The translations under genes were made by a program, and so were the position numbers. Positions 11,801 to 20,499 of a stretch of 64,000 nt of DNA are shown one piece after another. Under the pieces are notes generated by a model. That model was given only the letters and a program-made list of their open reading frames with translations. It was not told the DNA's origin and made no database searches. Position 1 is the stretch's first letter; the number at the start of each line of letters is the position of its first letter. The DNA is from Nothopassalora personata. Taxonomy: Eukaryota > Ascomycota > Dothideomycetes > Mycosphaerellales > Mycosphaerellaceae. Where the stretch lies: NCBI GenBank assembly GCA_033816765.1, contig CM066297.1:738573-802572 (forward strand). Reading direction: 5' to 3'.

Positions 11801-12956
11801 GTTTTAGGTAGTTCCTCTAATCCTACAATCTTAATGCCCTTTACTACGTCTTGTAGGTGCATTATACGCTCTAGCCTAGGGTGTCTAAGGACCTTATAGT
11901 AGTCCTTTATTGTCCTCGGTACTACAGGTAGGGGCATACGGCTCCTAGCCATTGCCACGCTCCTTAATTGTCATTTCAGAGCCTCTGTAACTGAAATTGG
12001 GGTACCATCTTCGGATACAGGCTACTTAGTAATCGTTATAGGGTCTCCTTTTACTAGAGTATCCACATTTAGGTATGGCAGATTCCCTAATCTATGGACC
12101 TTTACTACCCTAGCATTGTTTCTATTATACTAAATATCTGTACGCTCGTCTAAGAATAGATCTTTCTTTCGCATTTAAGGGAGTGAGATGATATTGCAGT
12201 GAAATCCTAGAATGTAGAGGGTATTCTCAAGGTTTAAGGTGACTAGGTGTCTATCTAGTAACTTAATACGGACCTTTACGGTACCCTTAACCACTCCTCG
12301 AAGGGTAGTAGCCGCTGCGTAGACTAGTGTATCCTTAGGGATTGATTCTAGGGTGAATTCGGCCTTCGTAGGTTCATTAATTATGTGTACGTTAGACCCC
12401 CTATCTAGTAGCTAGGAGTCCTCCTCTAACAAGTTATTAGAGGAGTATACTCCCTAGGTCTTGATTGCGCGTAGTCCGTATAACCCTCTAGGTCTCGAAT
12501 CCGTTCCCTCTATTCTTTAGTCTTTGTTAGAGTTAGACTGAAGATCCTTTATAAGTTTAAGGGCCTTAGGATCCTTGTATCTACTTGCCTAGCGCTTGTA
12601 GAATTAAGGATTGTCCCTTAGATACTTGCGGTAGGTCTTTAGCTAACCTTTCTAGGTATTGTCTATACTTTCCTAGGGTAGTCGTAAGTTATAATGAACG
12701 ATATTGCATTTTCTAAGGAATAGGGATGCTTTATTAGGAGGTTTTCCAGTCATTTTAGCACATGTTTGCCTTAGGCGATCCCTCGTTGTCTTTTCTAGGG
12801 GATGACTAGTGGTCTATTAATCCCCTAATGTAGTAAATAAGATGCTCTTCTTAGTAATACTATTTGCCTTATACTTGCTAGGGTTCCTTCTAGCAAACTT
12901 AAGACACCTCTAAATAGCGTCTTTAAGGTTATTACTCAATTCCGCAATGATTTTAC
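8876..12956 (-). mobile_element. Ty1/copia retrotransposon remnant, RIP-degraded, 5' truncated
   Basis: The minus strand, with many stops, carries copia pol in order: aspartic protease (DSGSNVHI, ~12,390-12,415), gag-pre-integrase domain (11,620-11,958; RLERIMHLQDVVKGIK, ECKSCALLKGHK), integrase, reverse transcriptase (~9,880-10,330; AVNAFLNDP, KALYGFKKSP, FYIDNIC in place of YVDD), and RNase H ending ADGLTK near 8,940. This protease-integrase-RT order is diagnostic of copia. Its gag end is cut off by the LTR at 12,957 and no 5' LTR was found. The substitutions are RIP-like. It is non-functional. Confidence 0.85.
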
Positions 12957-13375
12957 TGTTATTGTCTCGTTCTAGGGCTAGTCTTAAAGGAGAGATAAGT
13001 CAAGTCACGTGGCGGTATTCTTTAGAGAGGCTAAAGTAAGCTGAGCGAAGATGAATGATAGGAATAAGAGTTGTATTCCAATCAGTGAGATAGTAACATA
13101 AGTTAAACGCATCGAAACCATAAGGGTTCTTAGCGTTCCTAAATACAAAGGAAATCATTATTAATCTACTCCGATCTATTAATCTGTTTTACAGATTATA
13201 CAGAGCAACAGATCAATTGCTATCGTGCTCTAATCTAATCTGTTAATCTGTCTTATAGGTCTCGTAGAGCAACAGATCACTCTACGGTAGCTGTGCCCTT
13301 CTAGCTGTAGTGGCGCTCACTTAACTGTAGAGGCTCTAATTGGTTGCTAAGCATTAGCCCAATCTAACCCGTAAC
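12957..13375 (-). repeat. Degenerate LTR of the intact-gypsy family
   Basis: The first ~200 bp match the LTR at 13,598 with CA/TG-to-TA changes (e.g. CCAGGG/CTAGGG, GAGTTGAACG/AAGTTAAACG). The middle diverges and contains a partial tandem duplication (~13,171-13,290, GAGCAACAGATCA twice). The end returns to family sequence, CCCGTAACA, followed by the same PPT-like CCATCCCCCTTC. It is an older, RIP-mutated relative of the intact element next to it. Confidence 0.8.
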
Positions 13376-13597
13376 ACCATCCCCCTTCTTAGCTTAGCTC
13401 GTCACGAGCTTAGGTCATAGTCCTACCGCCTTACCCCTTCGTTCAGTGTTCTCGTTTATGTCTTCCTTAACATGCTAAAGGCTCCTTCTTCCTCGAGCAC
13501 TTCTCGTCGTCTCAAGTTAGCCGAAACTATCGACAACTTCGGAGAGATAATAGTACGGTCCTGTTCTAATTGTCGGGCGCATTCGCGGGTGTGTAAG
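13376..13597 (+). pseudogene. Fragment of antisense Cys-motif ORF of a second gypsy copy
   Basis: After the LTR and PPT-like bases, an ATG at 13,471 opens a plus-strand frame with SCSNCRAHSRVCK, the same position, orientation and cysteine style as the antisense ORFs at 1890 and 14,102. It is cut at 13,597 by the LTR of the intact element, so only about 42 codons of the original remain. Confidence 0.6.
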
Positions 13598-14032
13598 TGT
13601 TATTGTCTCGTTCCAGGGCTAATCTCAAAAGAGAGATAAGTCAAGTCACGTGGCGGTATTATTCTTTGGAGAGGCTGAAGCAAGCTGAGCGAAGATAGAT
13701 GATAGGAATAAGAGTTGTATTCCAATCAGTGAGATAGTAACATGAGTTGAACGCATCAGAACCATAAGGGTTTCTAGCGTTCCTAAATACAAAGGAGGTT
13801 CGTATGCCATCCGGTGTTAGATGTCCGTCTGTCCACTCGACCGGTCGTCTGGTCGTGTGGTCGTGTACGTCCATACGCTACTTCTGCGGTCGTGTTCGAC
13901 CATGCACTAAGCGCGCGGTCGTGCACGTGACCCGGACGTGGGGTCCCTTTCTCATCCTAGCGATTGGTTCGTGTCTTCTGATTCTTCCTCCCCATGCCAC
14001 GTCCTGCACCGTCCTTCATCCGAACCGTAACA
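13598..14032 (-). repeat. 3' LTR of the intact gypsy element
   Basis: 435 bp, 432 identical to 20,065-20,499. The three differences (near 13,622 and 13,709-13,711) are private to this copy: the degenerate LTR at 12,957 shares the other state. Confidence 0.95.
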
Positions 14033-14045
14033 CCATCCCCCTTCC
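14033..14045 (-). other. Polypurine tract of the intact gypsy element
   Basis: The minus strand reads GGAAGGGGGATGG immediately inside the 3' LTR, the plus-strand primer for reverse transcription. Confidence 0.8.
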
Positions 14046-14101
14046 TGCTGAAACTCGTCCTCGAGTTTTCTTTCTTCTCCTGTGAGTTCCCATCTTTTAC
14101 C

Positions 14102-14701
14102 ATGAGCGGCGAGCGGCTAACACGTCAGGAGCGCCGCGAACGTCAAGCACTAGGCATCGAAGCCGAGGGCCGCGAGATGCCATCCCCATGTTCTGGTTGT
14201 TGAAAGGCCAGAGTGCCTGAAGGAAAGAAGAGTCCTCGTTGTGTGGTGGATGTGCGCTTTGGGTGTTGTTCGGAGTGCGTTCGCAAGGGTGTCAAATGTG
14301 ACGTGACTGTCACGTGGACTGAGTGGGAGCGGCTTCGCAACCAGCGTCGAAAGCTGAAGCGAGAGCTTGATGAGGCTGAAGAGAAGGTGACAGAGGCGAT
14401 GTCAAAGGTGCATCGTCTTAGGAAACAACTGCGCGTTGCTGAGGACAGGGAGGAAAAGGCGATAGCGAAGGATTTCGAGGATCTTCGCAGTTTGCCGAGC
14501 GTGGGTGTCGATGCCTTTTCCGCGCCTTCGTCCTGTCTTCTCGTTCCTGAAGGTAGCCCCGAAGAGCTAGAGGGGGTTTTCCAGATGTCGATTCCTTCCT
14601 GGGAGGACCTTTCGATGATTCCGGATGATGCCCTCTGGTCATATCCGACCCTTGAGGACGCCGCAGCAGCTTCTTCGAGCGCTGGTCCTTCTGGTGGATA
14701 G
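14102..14701 (+). pseudogene. Antisense accessory ORF of the intact gypsy element (one in-frame TGA)
   Basis: ATG at 14,102; 200 codons with a single TGA at codon 34 (14,201-14,203), probably a former CGA. The product would have an N-terminal basic region, a cysteine cluster (PCSGC ... CCSECVRKGVKCDV) reminiscent of a zinc-binding module, a heptad-like coiled coil (~residues 75-125, WERLRNQRRKLKRELDEAEE) and an acidic Ser/Ala tail. It lies between the 3' LTR and pol, on the opposite strand. Equivalent ORFs occur at 13,471 and 1,890. I do not know its function; DNA or RNA binding is a guess from the cysteines. Confidence 0.6.
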
Positions 14702-14761
14702 GTGTTTGGTTTCTCATAGGAGATATGTTCGTGTAAGTTCTCCGTTTCCCTTATTAAACCT

Positions 14762-14832
14762 GGTCATGTAGCTTAGTGGTAGAGCGCAAGCTGTCTACAC
14801 TCTTGAGGTCGTAGGTTCGATTACTACTCTGG
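14762..14832 (+). other. tRNA-derived sequence with Pol III A and B boxes
   Basis: A 71-nt stretch reads as a decayed tRNA: A box TAGCTTAGTGG (14,769-14,779), D-stem GCTT/GAGC, anticodon stem CAAG/CTTG with an over-long loop, extra loop AGGTC, T-arm GTAG/CTAC with B box GGTTCGATTAC (14,814-14,824). The acceptor stem pairs poorly and the anticodon loop is 2 or more nt too long, so it is not a working tRNA. It sits inside the gypsy element between the antisense ORF and the end of pol. Confidence 0.65.
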
Positions 14833-14864
14833 CTGCTTCCAGCCGACTGGTCGCCAATCGGTGA

Positions 14865-17800
14865 CTAGTAGGCTGGCCGTTTTTTGGTCTTGTAGTATTC
14901 CTGGATCTTTTGCTGACAGTTTCGTAGGTTTTGTTTTGGTTCCCAGGTATTTTCTGATTCGTCGTATCCTTTCCATTTGACAAGGTATCGCTGACCTTTC
15001 TTATCTAGGATTCTTTCGACTTCGAATTCGTTTTCTGCTTCCGGTTCGAAATGGAAGCTCTCCTGGCAGGGTGTTTCGGCGTCTGCGGGTTCCAACTTGG
15101 AGATATGGAAGACTGGGTGGATTTTTGCGTCAGGTGGTAGTCGTAGTCGATAGTTAACTGGTCCTACGACTTTGTCGATTAAAAATGGTCCGACCTTGAC
15201 GTGATCCAGTTTCTTGGTCTGTCTTCTTGTTCTCAAGTTTTTTGTGAGGAGATAGACCTTATCCCCCTCTTTTAGCAGAGGTGCCATTTTTCTCGTGTCC
15301 TGCCGTTGTTGAGACAGTTTTCGTTGTGCATCTTCGATCGCCTTGCGTGTTTCTTTGTGCACTTCCTTAAGAGTATCCGTCGTCACGATTGCTCTCTCGG
15401 CTTGTGGATGGGATCCAGGTGTTCCAAATAGGTTAGGATCTTTACCAAAGTTCGCATAAAATGGCGTCGTTGAAGTTGTCTCCGATTTGTGGTTGTTCAG
15501 TGCAATCTGCGCCATTGGCAGTAATGAAACCCAGTTGTCTTGTGCATAGTTGATGTAGTGTCGTAGGTATTGTTCCAGCGTTTGATTCATCCTTTCGGTT
15601 TGTCCGTCTGTCTCCGGATGATATGCTGTTGACAGCTTGTGTTTAATTCCGATCGTTCCCATAAGCGTCTTCCAGTAGTTTGATGTGAATAGCTTGTCTC
15701 TGTCCGTTATAAATACTTGGGGGAATCCGTGGTATCGGATAAGTCTGTCCAGTACAAGGTATCCGAGCTGCTCTGCATTGTACGTTTCCGATGCAGGAAT
15801 GAAGTGTGCGTATTTCGTAAGTCTATCAACCATGACTAGTATCATGTCGTATGGTTGTTTCGTAACTTGATCCTTTGACGGTGGGAGTTTCGTAATAAAG
15901 TCCATTGTGACTTCGTCCCATGGTTTTGTCGGTGGTGTCCTGAACTGTAGGTGACCGTATTTTGCATGTCTCGCAGTCTTGTTTCGTTGGCAGTGTACGC
16001 ATTGTTTAATATAGCGTGACACCTCAAGTCTCATCTGTGGGAATGAGAAACTGCGTTGTATTAGGTCCATTGTTTTTGAAGTTCCGGGGTGTCCGTAATT
16101 TGGTCCGTCGTGATGTTGTCGTATGCATTCTTCTTCTCGATCCTTAGGTACTTGGTATTTTCCTTGCGATATAGGGAATTGTTCGTCCCTGTCGCCTAGT
16201 ATCCGTACGATGTTATTGAATTCTCTTGTGTTGGCACTAAGACTTCCGTCGGGGTTTGTCTTTAATATCTTATGTTGCACTGGTTCTTTTCCTTCCATGT
16301 AGTCGCTTCTTCGGCTCAGCGCGTCGGCGCGGCCATTCTCTCGTCCTGGAGTATATTTAATTTCGAACTTATACTGTCCCAGCAGCTCCGACCAGCGGGC
16401 TTGCCTTCGAGTAAGTTCTTTCGTCGTCGTAAAGTACGTAAGATTCTTGTGGTCAGAAAGAATCGTTAACTTCGGTGGGCCCTCGACATATACTCTCCAA
16501 TGTTGCATAGCAGCAACAATGGCTAGAAGCTCTTTATCATGGATGTCGTAGTTCTGTTCCGCTGTGGTCATTTTCCGGGAGTAATAGGCTACTGGGTGTC
16601 TCTGCCCATCGTGTGTCTGTGTTAGACTTGCGCCTATTGCCATATCAGACGCATCGGTCTCGATGTGGACTTCCTTGCTACCATCGAATAGTCGAAGCGT
16701 AGGGGCTGAAGCGCATTGTTCCTTGAGTTTCTTAAATGCCTCAATCTGTTCCTTTCCCCATTTCCAAGTGACGTCCTTTCTTGTAAGCATCGTCATTGGT
16801 GCTGCTATTTTTGCGTAATCCTTGATGAATTTCCGGTTGTAGTTCGCTAGTCCAAGGAATGATTGTACGTCCTTGACTGTTTTTGGTTCTGGCCACTCTC
16901 TAATTGACTGTGTCTTCGCAGGGTCGATCGTTATCCCTGTAGTGCTGATGATGAAGCCTAAGAATTTGACTTCTTTCTTATGGAATTCGCATTTCTCGGG
17001 TGCCGTCTTAAATCCTGATTGCGTGAGTCGTTCGAAGACGTCCTGGACTTGTTTTATGTGTTCCTGTAGGGATCCTTTTGTGTAGACTAGTATGTCGTCC
17101 ATGTAGGCGATAACGCATACGTCGAGTAGGTCTCTAAGTGTTTCGTTAACAAGGTTCTGGCAGGATGCGGGTGCGTTGGTCAATCCCATTGGCATAACCA
17201 AGAATTCGTAAAGTCCGTATCTTGTCCTGAAAGCGGTCTTCCATTCTTCTCCTTCCGCCATTCGTATAGCGTAGAAGGCATCTCGTAGGTCAATCTTCGT
17301 GTACCAGTCTGATCCGGTTAATCTGTCTTGTGCTTCTTCGATGTTGGGTAGCGGGTATCGGTTCTTGATCGTGATCTCGTTTAACTTCCTGTAGTCTTGT
17401 ACGAGTCGTAACTTCCCGTTTGCTTTTGGAACGAACATGCATGGAGTTCCTGCACTTGAGGTGGATCTTCTTATCCATCCTTTGGCTAGCTTCTCCTTCA
17501 GCCATTCTCGTAGGGTCTGTAGCTCTTTCTCAGACATTTGATATAGGGGTCCCCATGGAGGCTCTTTCCCTGGCTGAATGTTGATCTTATGATCCCATGG
17601 GCGGTGCTTAGGTAAGGCGGTTTTGCCTCTCTCCTCTTCAAAGAGTCGCGACCACTTGCGATACTCCTTGGGAATACTCAACTCTGAGATGTTAGTATTC
17701 TTCGATGGTGCGTTACTTCCATCACTTCCAGTGACTTCGTGACCCGGCGGCCCCACGCCAGTGTCTGTCCCGGTCGAAGGTGGTTCTTCTGTCCTTCTGT

Positions 17801-18290
17801 TCGGCGCAAGCTGTATCTCGTTTAGCTGTTTCCTTGCCTCATCTGCCAGTGAACGCTGCCACTGCGCAGGCTGAATGTCGACAACGCAATCGCATTCCCT
17901 AAATGTGAGTACTCCTCTTCTCCAGTCGATTACTGGATTGTGCTTTCTCAACCAAGGCATACCTAATACTATGTCATGACTGGCCATATCAGTGACATCC
18001 AAGGTAATATTCTCGTGGTGCTGTTGGATAGCCAGTGGCAATGGTGTCGTCTCCCATTCCACGCTAGGTAACGATGATCCGTTTACCGCGATCAACTCGT
18101 AACCCCATTTCTTCTTCAGGGTAGCTAACCCGTTTCTTCTTGTGAAAGACTCGGAGATAAAATTCCCCGCTGCTCCTGAGTCGATCATGACACTGGTCTT
18201 GTGTCCGTTGACGATCGCTTGTGTCTGGAAAACTGTGTTTGATGTCGATGCGTGAGCCTGAATATTGCATAACTCCCTCCGGTCGCTCAT
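14865..18290 (-). CDS. pol: Gypsy pol polyprotein (protease, RT, RNase H, integrase, chromodomain)
   Basis: 1,141 aa, ATG at 18,290. Domains in order: aspartic protease (IDSGAAGNFI, Asp at residue 37); reverse transcriptase (QDYRKLNEITIKNRYPLP, IDLRDAFYAI, VIAYMDDILVY with the YMDD catalytic box); RNase H (IETDASDMAIGASL); integrase HHCC finger (HxxxxxxxHPGTSKT ... CVHCQRNK); catalytic core (VTMDFITKLP, FITDRDKLF, YHPETDGQTERMNQ); C-terminal chromodomain (EVERILDKKGQRYLVKWKGY, WEP). All key residues are present. It lies 2 nt downstream of the gag stop in the -1 frame with its own ATG, so it is probably made by reinitiation or internal initiation rather than by a long fusion. Confidence 0.95.
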   Translation of the reverse strand: MSDRRELCNIQAHASTSNTVFQTQAIVNGHKTSVMIDSGAAGNFISESFTRRNGLATLKKKWGYELIAVNGSSLPSVEWETTPLPLAIQQHHENITLDVTDMASHDIVLGMPWLRKHNPVIDWRRGVLTFRECDCVVDIQPAQWQRSLADEARKQLNEIQLAPNRRTEEPPSTGTDTGVGPPGHEVTGSDGSNAPSKNTNISELSIPKEYRKWSRLFEEERGKTALPKHRPWDHKINIQPGKEPPWGPLYQMSEKELQTLREWLKEKLAKGWIRRSTSSAGTPCMFVPKANGKLRLVQDYRKLNEITIKNRYPLPNIEEAQDRLTGSDWYTKIDLRDAFYAIRMAEGEEWKTAFRTRYGLYEFLVMPMGLTNAPASCQNLVNETLRDLLDVCVIAYMDDILVYTKGSLQEHIKQVQDVFERLTQSGFKTAPEKCEFHKKEVKFLGFIISTTGITIDPAKTQSIREWPEPKTVKDVQSFLGLANYNRKFIKDYAKIAAPMTMLTRKDVTWKWGKEQIEAFKKLKEQCASAPTLRLFDGSKEVHIETDASDMAIGASLTQTHDGQRHPVAYYSRKMTTAEQNYDIHDKELLAIVAAMQHWRVYVEGPPKLTILSDHKNLTYFTTTKELTRRQARWSELLGQYKFEIKYTPGRENGRADALSRRSDYMEGKEPVQHKILKTNPDGSLSANTREFNNIVRILGDRDEQFPISQGKYQVPKDREEECIRQHHDGPNYGHPGTSKTMDLIQRSFSFPQMRLEVSRYIKQCVHCQRNKTARHAKYGHLQFRTPPTKPWDEVTMDFITKLPPSKDQVTKQPYDMILVMVDRLTKYAHFIPASETYNAEQLGYLVLDRLIRYHGFPQVFITDRDKLFTSNYWKTLMGTIGIKHKLSTAYHPETDGQTERMNQTLEQYLRHYINYAQDNWVSLLPMAQIALNNHKSETTSTTPFYANFGKDPNLFGTPGSHPQAERAIVTTDTLKEVHKETRKAIEDAQRKLSQQRQDTRKMAPLLKEGDKVYLLTKNLRTRRQTKKLDHVKVGPFLIDKVVGPVNYRLRLPPDAKIHPVFHISKLEPADAETPCQESFHFEPEAENEFEVERILDKKGQRYLVKWKGYDESENTWEPKQNLRNCQQKIQEYYKTKKRPAY
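14880..14885 (+). terminator. T6 run, possible Pol III terminator of the tRNA-like unit
   Basis: TTTTTT on the plus strand 48 nt after the tRNA-like sequence; on the minus strand the same bases encode lysine codons near the pol C-terminus, so it may be coincidental. Confidence 0.35.
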
Positions 18291-18292
18291 TC

Positions 18293-20047
18293 CTAGGGAG
18301 CTGATCCTTTTCCCGAATGGTATGTGGTTCGCTGTGCTTCGTACCTAGAGGCTTCGGCTAGAACCTGTAGCCCGTTGCCCTGTGTCCACACCTGTAGTCT
18401 GTTGCGTTCCTGGATCTTCTGCGTTTCTGAGTAGAGTGCGCGTGCGTGTTGCACTATGTTGTGTAATTCATTCGATACGAATGTTCCTGACGGTGTTTGG
18501 TACCCGGTACCTGTTATTCGGCTTCCTATAGGTGGTCGTTCTGTAATGGCGGTTGCTAGGTTTTCGGTTGTTTCCATGAGTGGGTATCCCCAGGCCATGC
18601 CTCGTAGGGTGTCGAGTGTCTTGTCAAACTCAATGGAATGTAGCCTCCTTCGTCCACCTATCTTAGGTAGGAATTCCTCGTGCCTTCTTTGTAGGTAGAT
18701 GATCATGTCGTATAGTCTCTTGGGTGCATCTACCGTGAAGGTAAGTTGTTGAGGCCAATACCCTGCGCCTGACTTCGCGGCGTAGTGGATTTGACACGAG
18801 TCTTGGTAACAGAATCGCCAATGAAGGCTTCCATGACCATTTCGAGACTCAGGTTCGGTCTCGTAGTCGACTCTTCGTGTCATCATGTTGAACTGTCGTG
18901 GTTGGTTCTTCGCATCAAATGGAATGACCACCATTTGCTGCCCATGGTATCCTCCTCGTCCTTCTGAGGGGTCCAGGAGAGGCGTCGTGCTTCTGTTGCT
19001 AGCTCTCTCCCCCACTCTCCGAGTATAGTCGGTATCTCCCCGAGATCCAACGCTGCTCTCAGATTTACTAGTTCGGGGTTGCATCATATTGAACTGCTCG
19101 CGGCGCACCATATTTTTACCGCGGCAATCCCGCGCCATGTGGCCTTCCTTGCCACAGGCATAGCATGTGAGTTTTCCTTTTCCTTTAAAGGGCTTTCCGT
19201 GGCCCCTACTCTTAACGATCCTCCGTCCTCGTTGGGTAACGTCCAGTTCCATTGGCTGTGGTCCATAGTAGGGTTGGCTTTGTCGTGAGAATTCTCCCTT
19301 CGCAACGTATCCTCCTAAGGGTCTGCGATCCGGAGCGTATCCTGCTATTCCTCCTACTTTGGAGTCGTATTTCTTCTCCTGGTGTCGTTCCCAGAGCTGG
19401 TCATCGATATTGATCGACGCCTTCATTAGCTCTTCGAGGTTGGTGATCCGTCCCCCGTGTCTTATCAACTCGTCCTTGACGGAGTCCTTAAGTCCACGTC
19501 GGAACATAGTCATCAACGCCGTCTGGTCCCATCCGGTGATTTGTCCGTATTCTTCGAATTTGGCGGCATACTCTGAAGTAGACGTCTTCTGCTTTAGGTG
19601 TTGAATAATTCGTATGGCCTGTTGGACTTCGTTCGAGGTTCCAAAGATTGACTTCATCTTCTCTTTGAAAAGGGTGTAGCTCCTGAACATTCCAGTGGGG
19701 TCTAATCGTCCCATACCTTCAAGGTATTCCTTAAGGTAAGGTTTGATCCAGTTCTGCGCACTTCCGCGAAGGTACGTGATGGCGAAGATAGTCCTTTTAT
19801 CGGCATCGACTGGGTTGAACATGAGGTACATATCCATCTGATTGATCCAGTCGTCGAACTTGGCTCTGTCTCCGTGGAAGAGGTCTGGCTTAGCAGCCTT
19901 AACGTCGTTCTTCCTTGGGGTAGGCTCGTCATCGTCATCAGACTCATCGTCCTTCGTGGTGGTAGTCTGTTGTGGTGGCGCACGGCGGATGCTTCCTGCT
20001 TCGCTGGGGGCGGGTGTTCCCCTACCAGCTGCTTGAGTAGCGCTCAT
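18293..20047 (-). CDS. gag: Gypsy gag protein with CCHC zinc knuckle
   Basis: 584 aa from ATG 20,047, which lies 18 nt inside the 5' LTR edge. The frame is open 16 codons further up, but those codons lie in the LTR, so 20,047 is preferred. It has an acidic N-terminal part (ESDDDDEP), a retrotransposon capsid region (DLFHGDRAKFDDWINQMDMY, YLRGSAQNWIKPYL) and a CX2CX4HX4C knuckle (CYACGKEGHMARDC, ~residue 312). It is the structural protein that packages the element RNA. It ends in TAG at 18,295-18,293, followed by GA and the pol ATG. Confidence 0.93.
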   Translation of the reverse strand: MSATQAAGRGTPAPSEAGSIRRAPPQQTTTTKDDESDDDDEPTPRKNDVKAAKPDLFHGDRAKFDDWINQMDMYLMFNPVDADKRTIFAITYLRGSAQNWIKPYLKEYLEGMGRLDPTGMFRSYTLFKEKMKSIFGTSNEVQQAIRIIQHLKQKTSTSEYAAKFEEYGQITGWDQTALMTMFRRGLKDSVKDELIRHGGRITNLEELMKASINIDDQLWERHQEKKYDSKVGGIAGYAPDRRPLGGYVAKGEFSRQSQPYYGPQPMELDVTQRGRRIVKSRGHGKPFKGKGKLTCYACGKEGHMARDCRGKNMVRREQFNMMQPRTSKSESSVGSRGDTDYTRRVGERASNRSTTPLLDPSEGRGGYHGQQMVVIPFDAKNQPRQFNMMTRRVDYETEPESRNGHGSLHWRFCYQDSCQIHYAAKSGAGYWPQQLTFTVDAPKRLYDMIIYLQRRHEEFLPKIGGRRRLHSIEFDKTLDTLRGMAWGYPLMETTENLATAITERPPIGSRITGTGYQTPSGTFVSNELHNIVQHARALYSETQKIQERNRLQVWTQGNGLQVLAEASRYEAQRTTYHSGKGSAP

Positions 20048-20048
20048 C

Positions 20049-20256
20049 CTGAGGGCGTTCAAAGTGTTATTGTCTCGTTCCAGGGCTAGTCTCAAAAGAG
20101 AGATAAGTCAAGTCACGTGGCGGTATTATTCTTTGGAGAGGCTGAAGCAAGCTGAGCGAAGATGAATGATAGGAATAAGAGTTGTATTCCAATCAGTGAG
20201 ATAGTAACATGAGTTGAACGCATCAGAACCATAAGGGTTTCTAGCGTTCCTAAATA
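20049..20256 (-). promoter_or_regulatory. Putative self-primer, primer-binding site and TATA box of the intact gypsy element
   Basis: In element orientation the bases just inside the 5' LTR read TTGAACGCCCTCAG (minus strand of 20,049-20,062). The LTR (minus strand of 20,214-20,226) contains CTGATGCGTTCAA, complementary over 8 contiguous plus 4 further bases. A TATA-like TATTTA lies at 20,251-20,256, about 30 nt upstream of that CTGATG, which would make it the transcript 5' end. No tRNA-type TGG site is present. This is the geometry used by Tf1/sushi elements that prime reverse transcription with their own RNA 5' end. Confidence 0.6.
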
Positions 20257-20499
20257 CAAAGGAGGTTCGTATGCCATCCGGTGTTAGATGTCCGTCTGTC
20301 CACTCGACCGGTCGTCTGGTCGTGTGGTCGTGTACGTCCATACGCTACTTCTGCGGTCGTGTTCGACCATGCACTAAGCGCGCGGTCGTGCACGTGACCC
20401 GGACGTGGGGTCCCTTTCTCATCCTAGCGATTGGTTCGTGTCTTCTGATTCTTCCTCCCCATGCCACGTCCTGCACCGTCCTTCATCCGAACCGTAACA
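20065..20499 (-). repeat. 5' LTR of the intact gypsy element
   Basis: 435-bp partner of 13,598-14,032; carries the presumed promoter and transcript start in element orientation. Confidence 0.95.

Larger units (their letters stand above)
13598..20499 (-). mobile_element. Intact Ty3/gypsy chromodomain retrotransposon
   Basis: A 6,902-bp element on the minus strand with 435-bp LTRs (TGTTATTGTC...CCGTAACA) differing at 3 positions, and intact gag (584 aa) and pol (1,141 aa) ORFs. No RIP signature is visible, unlike everything around it, so it is recent or escaped RIP. The flanking pentamers (GTAAG left, GAGGA right) do not match, so there is no target duplication: the copy may have arisen by recombination between two elements or lost a flank. 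Its left neighbour is part of a sister element. On intact ORFs it could be active; only the antisense ORF carries a stop. Confidence 0.95.

Noticed and set aside
14762..14832. Functional tRNA gene
   Set aside because: Acceptor stem has a mismatch and several wobble pairs and the anticodon loop is over-long; kept as tRNA-derived sequence only.
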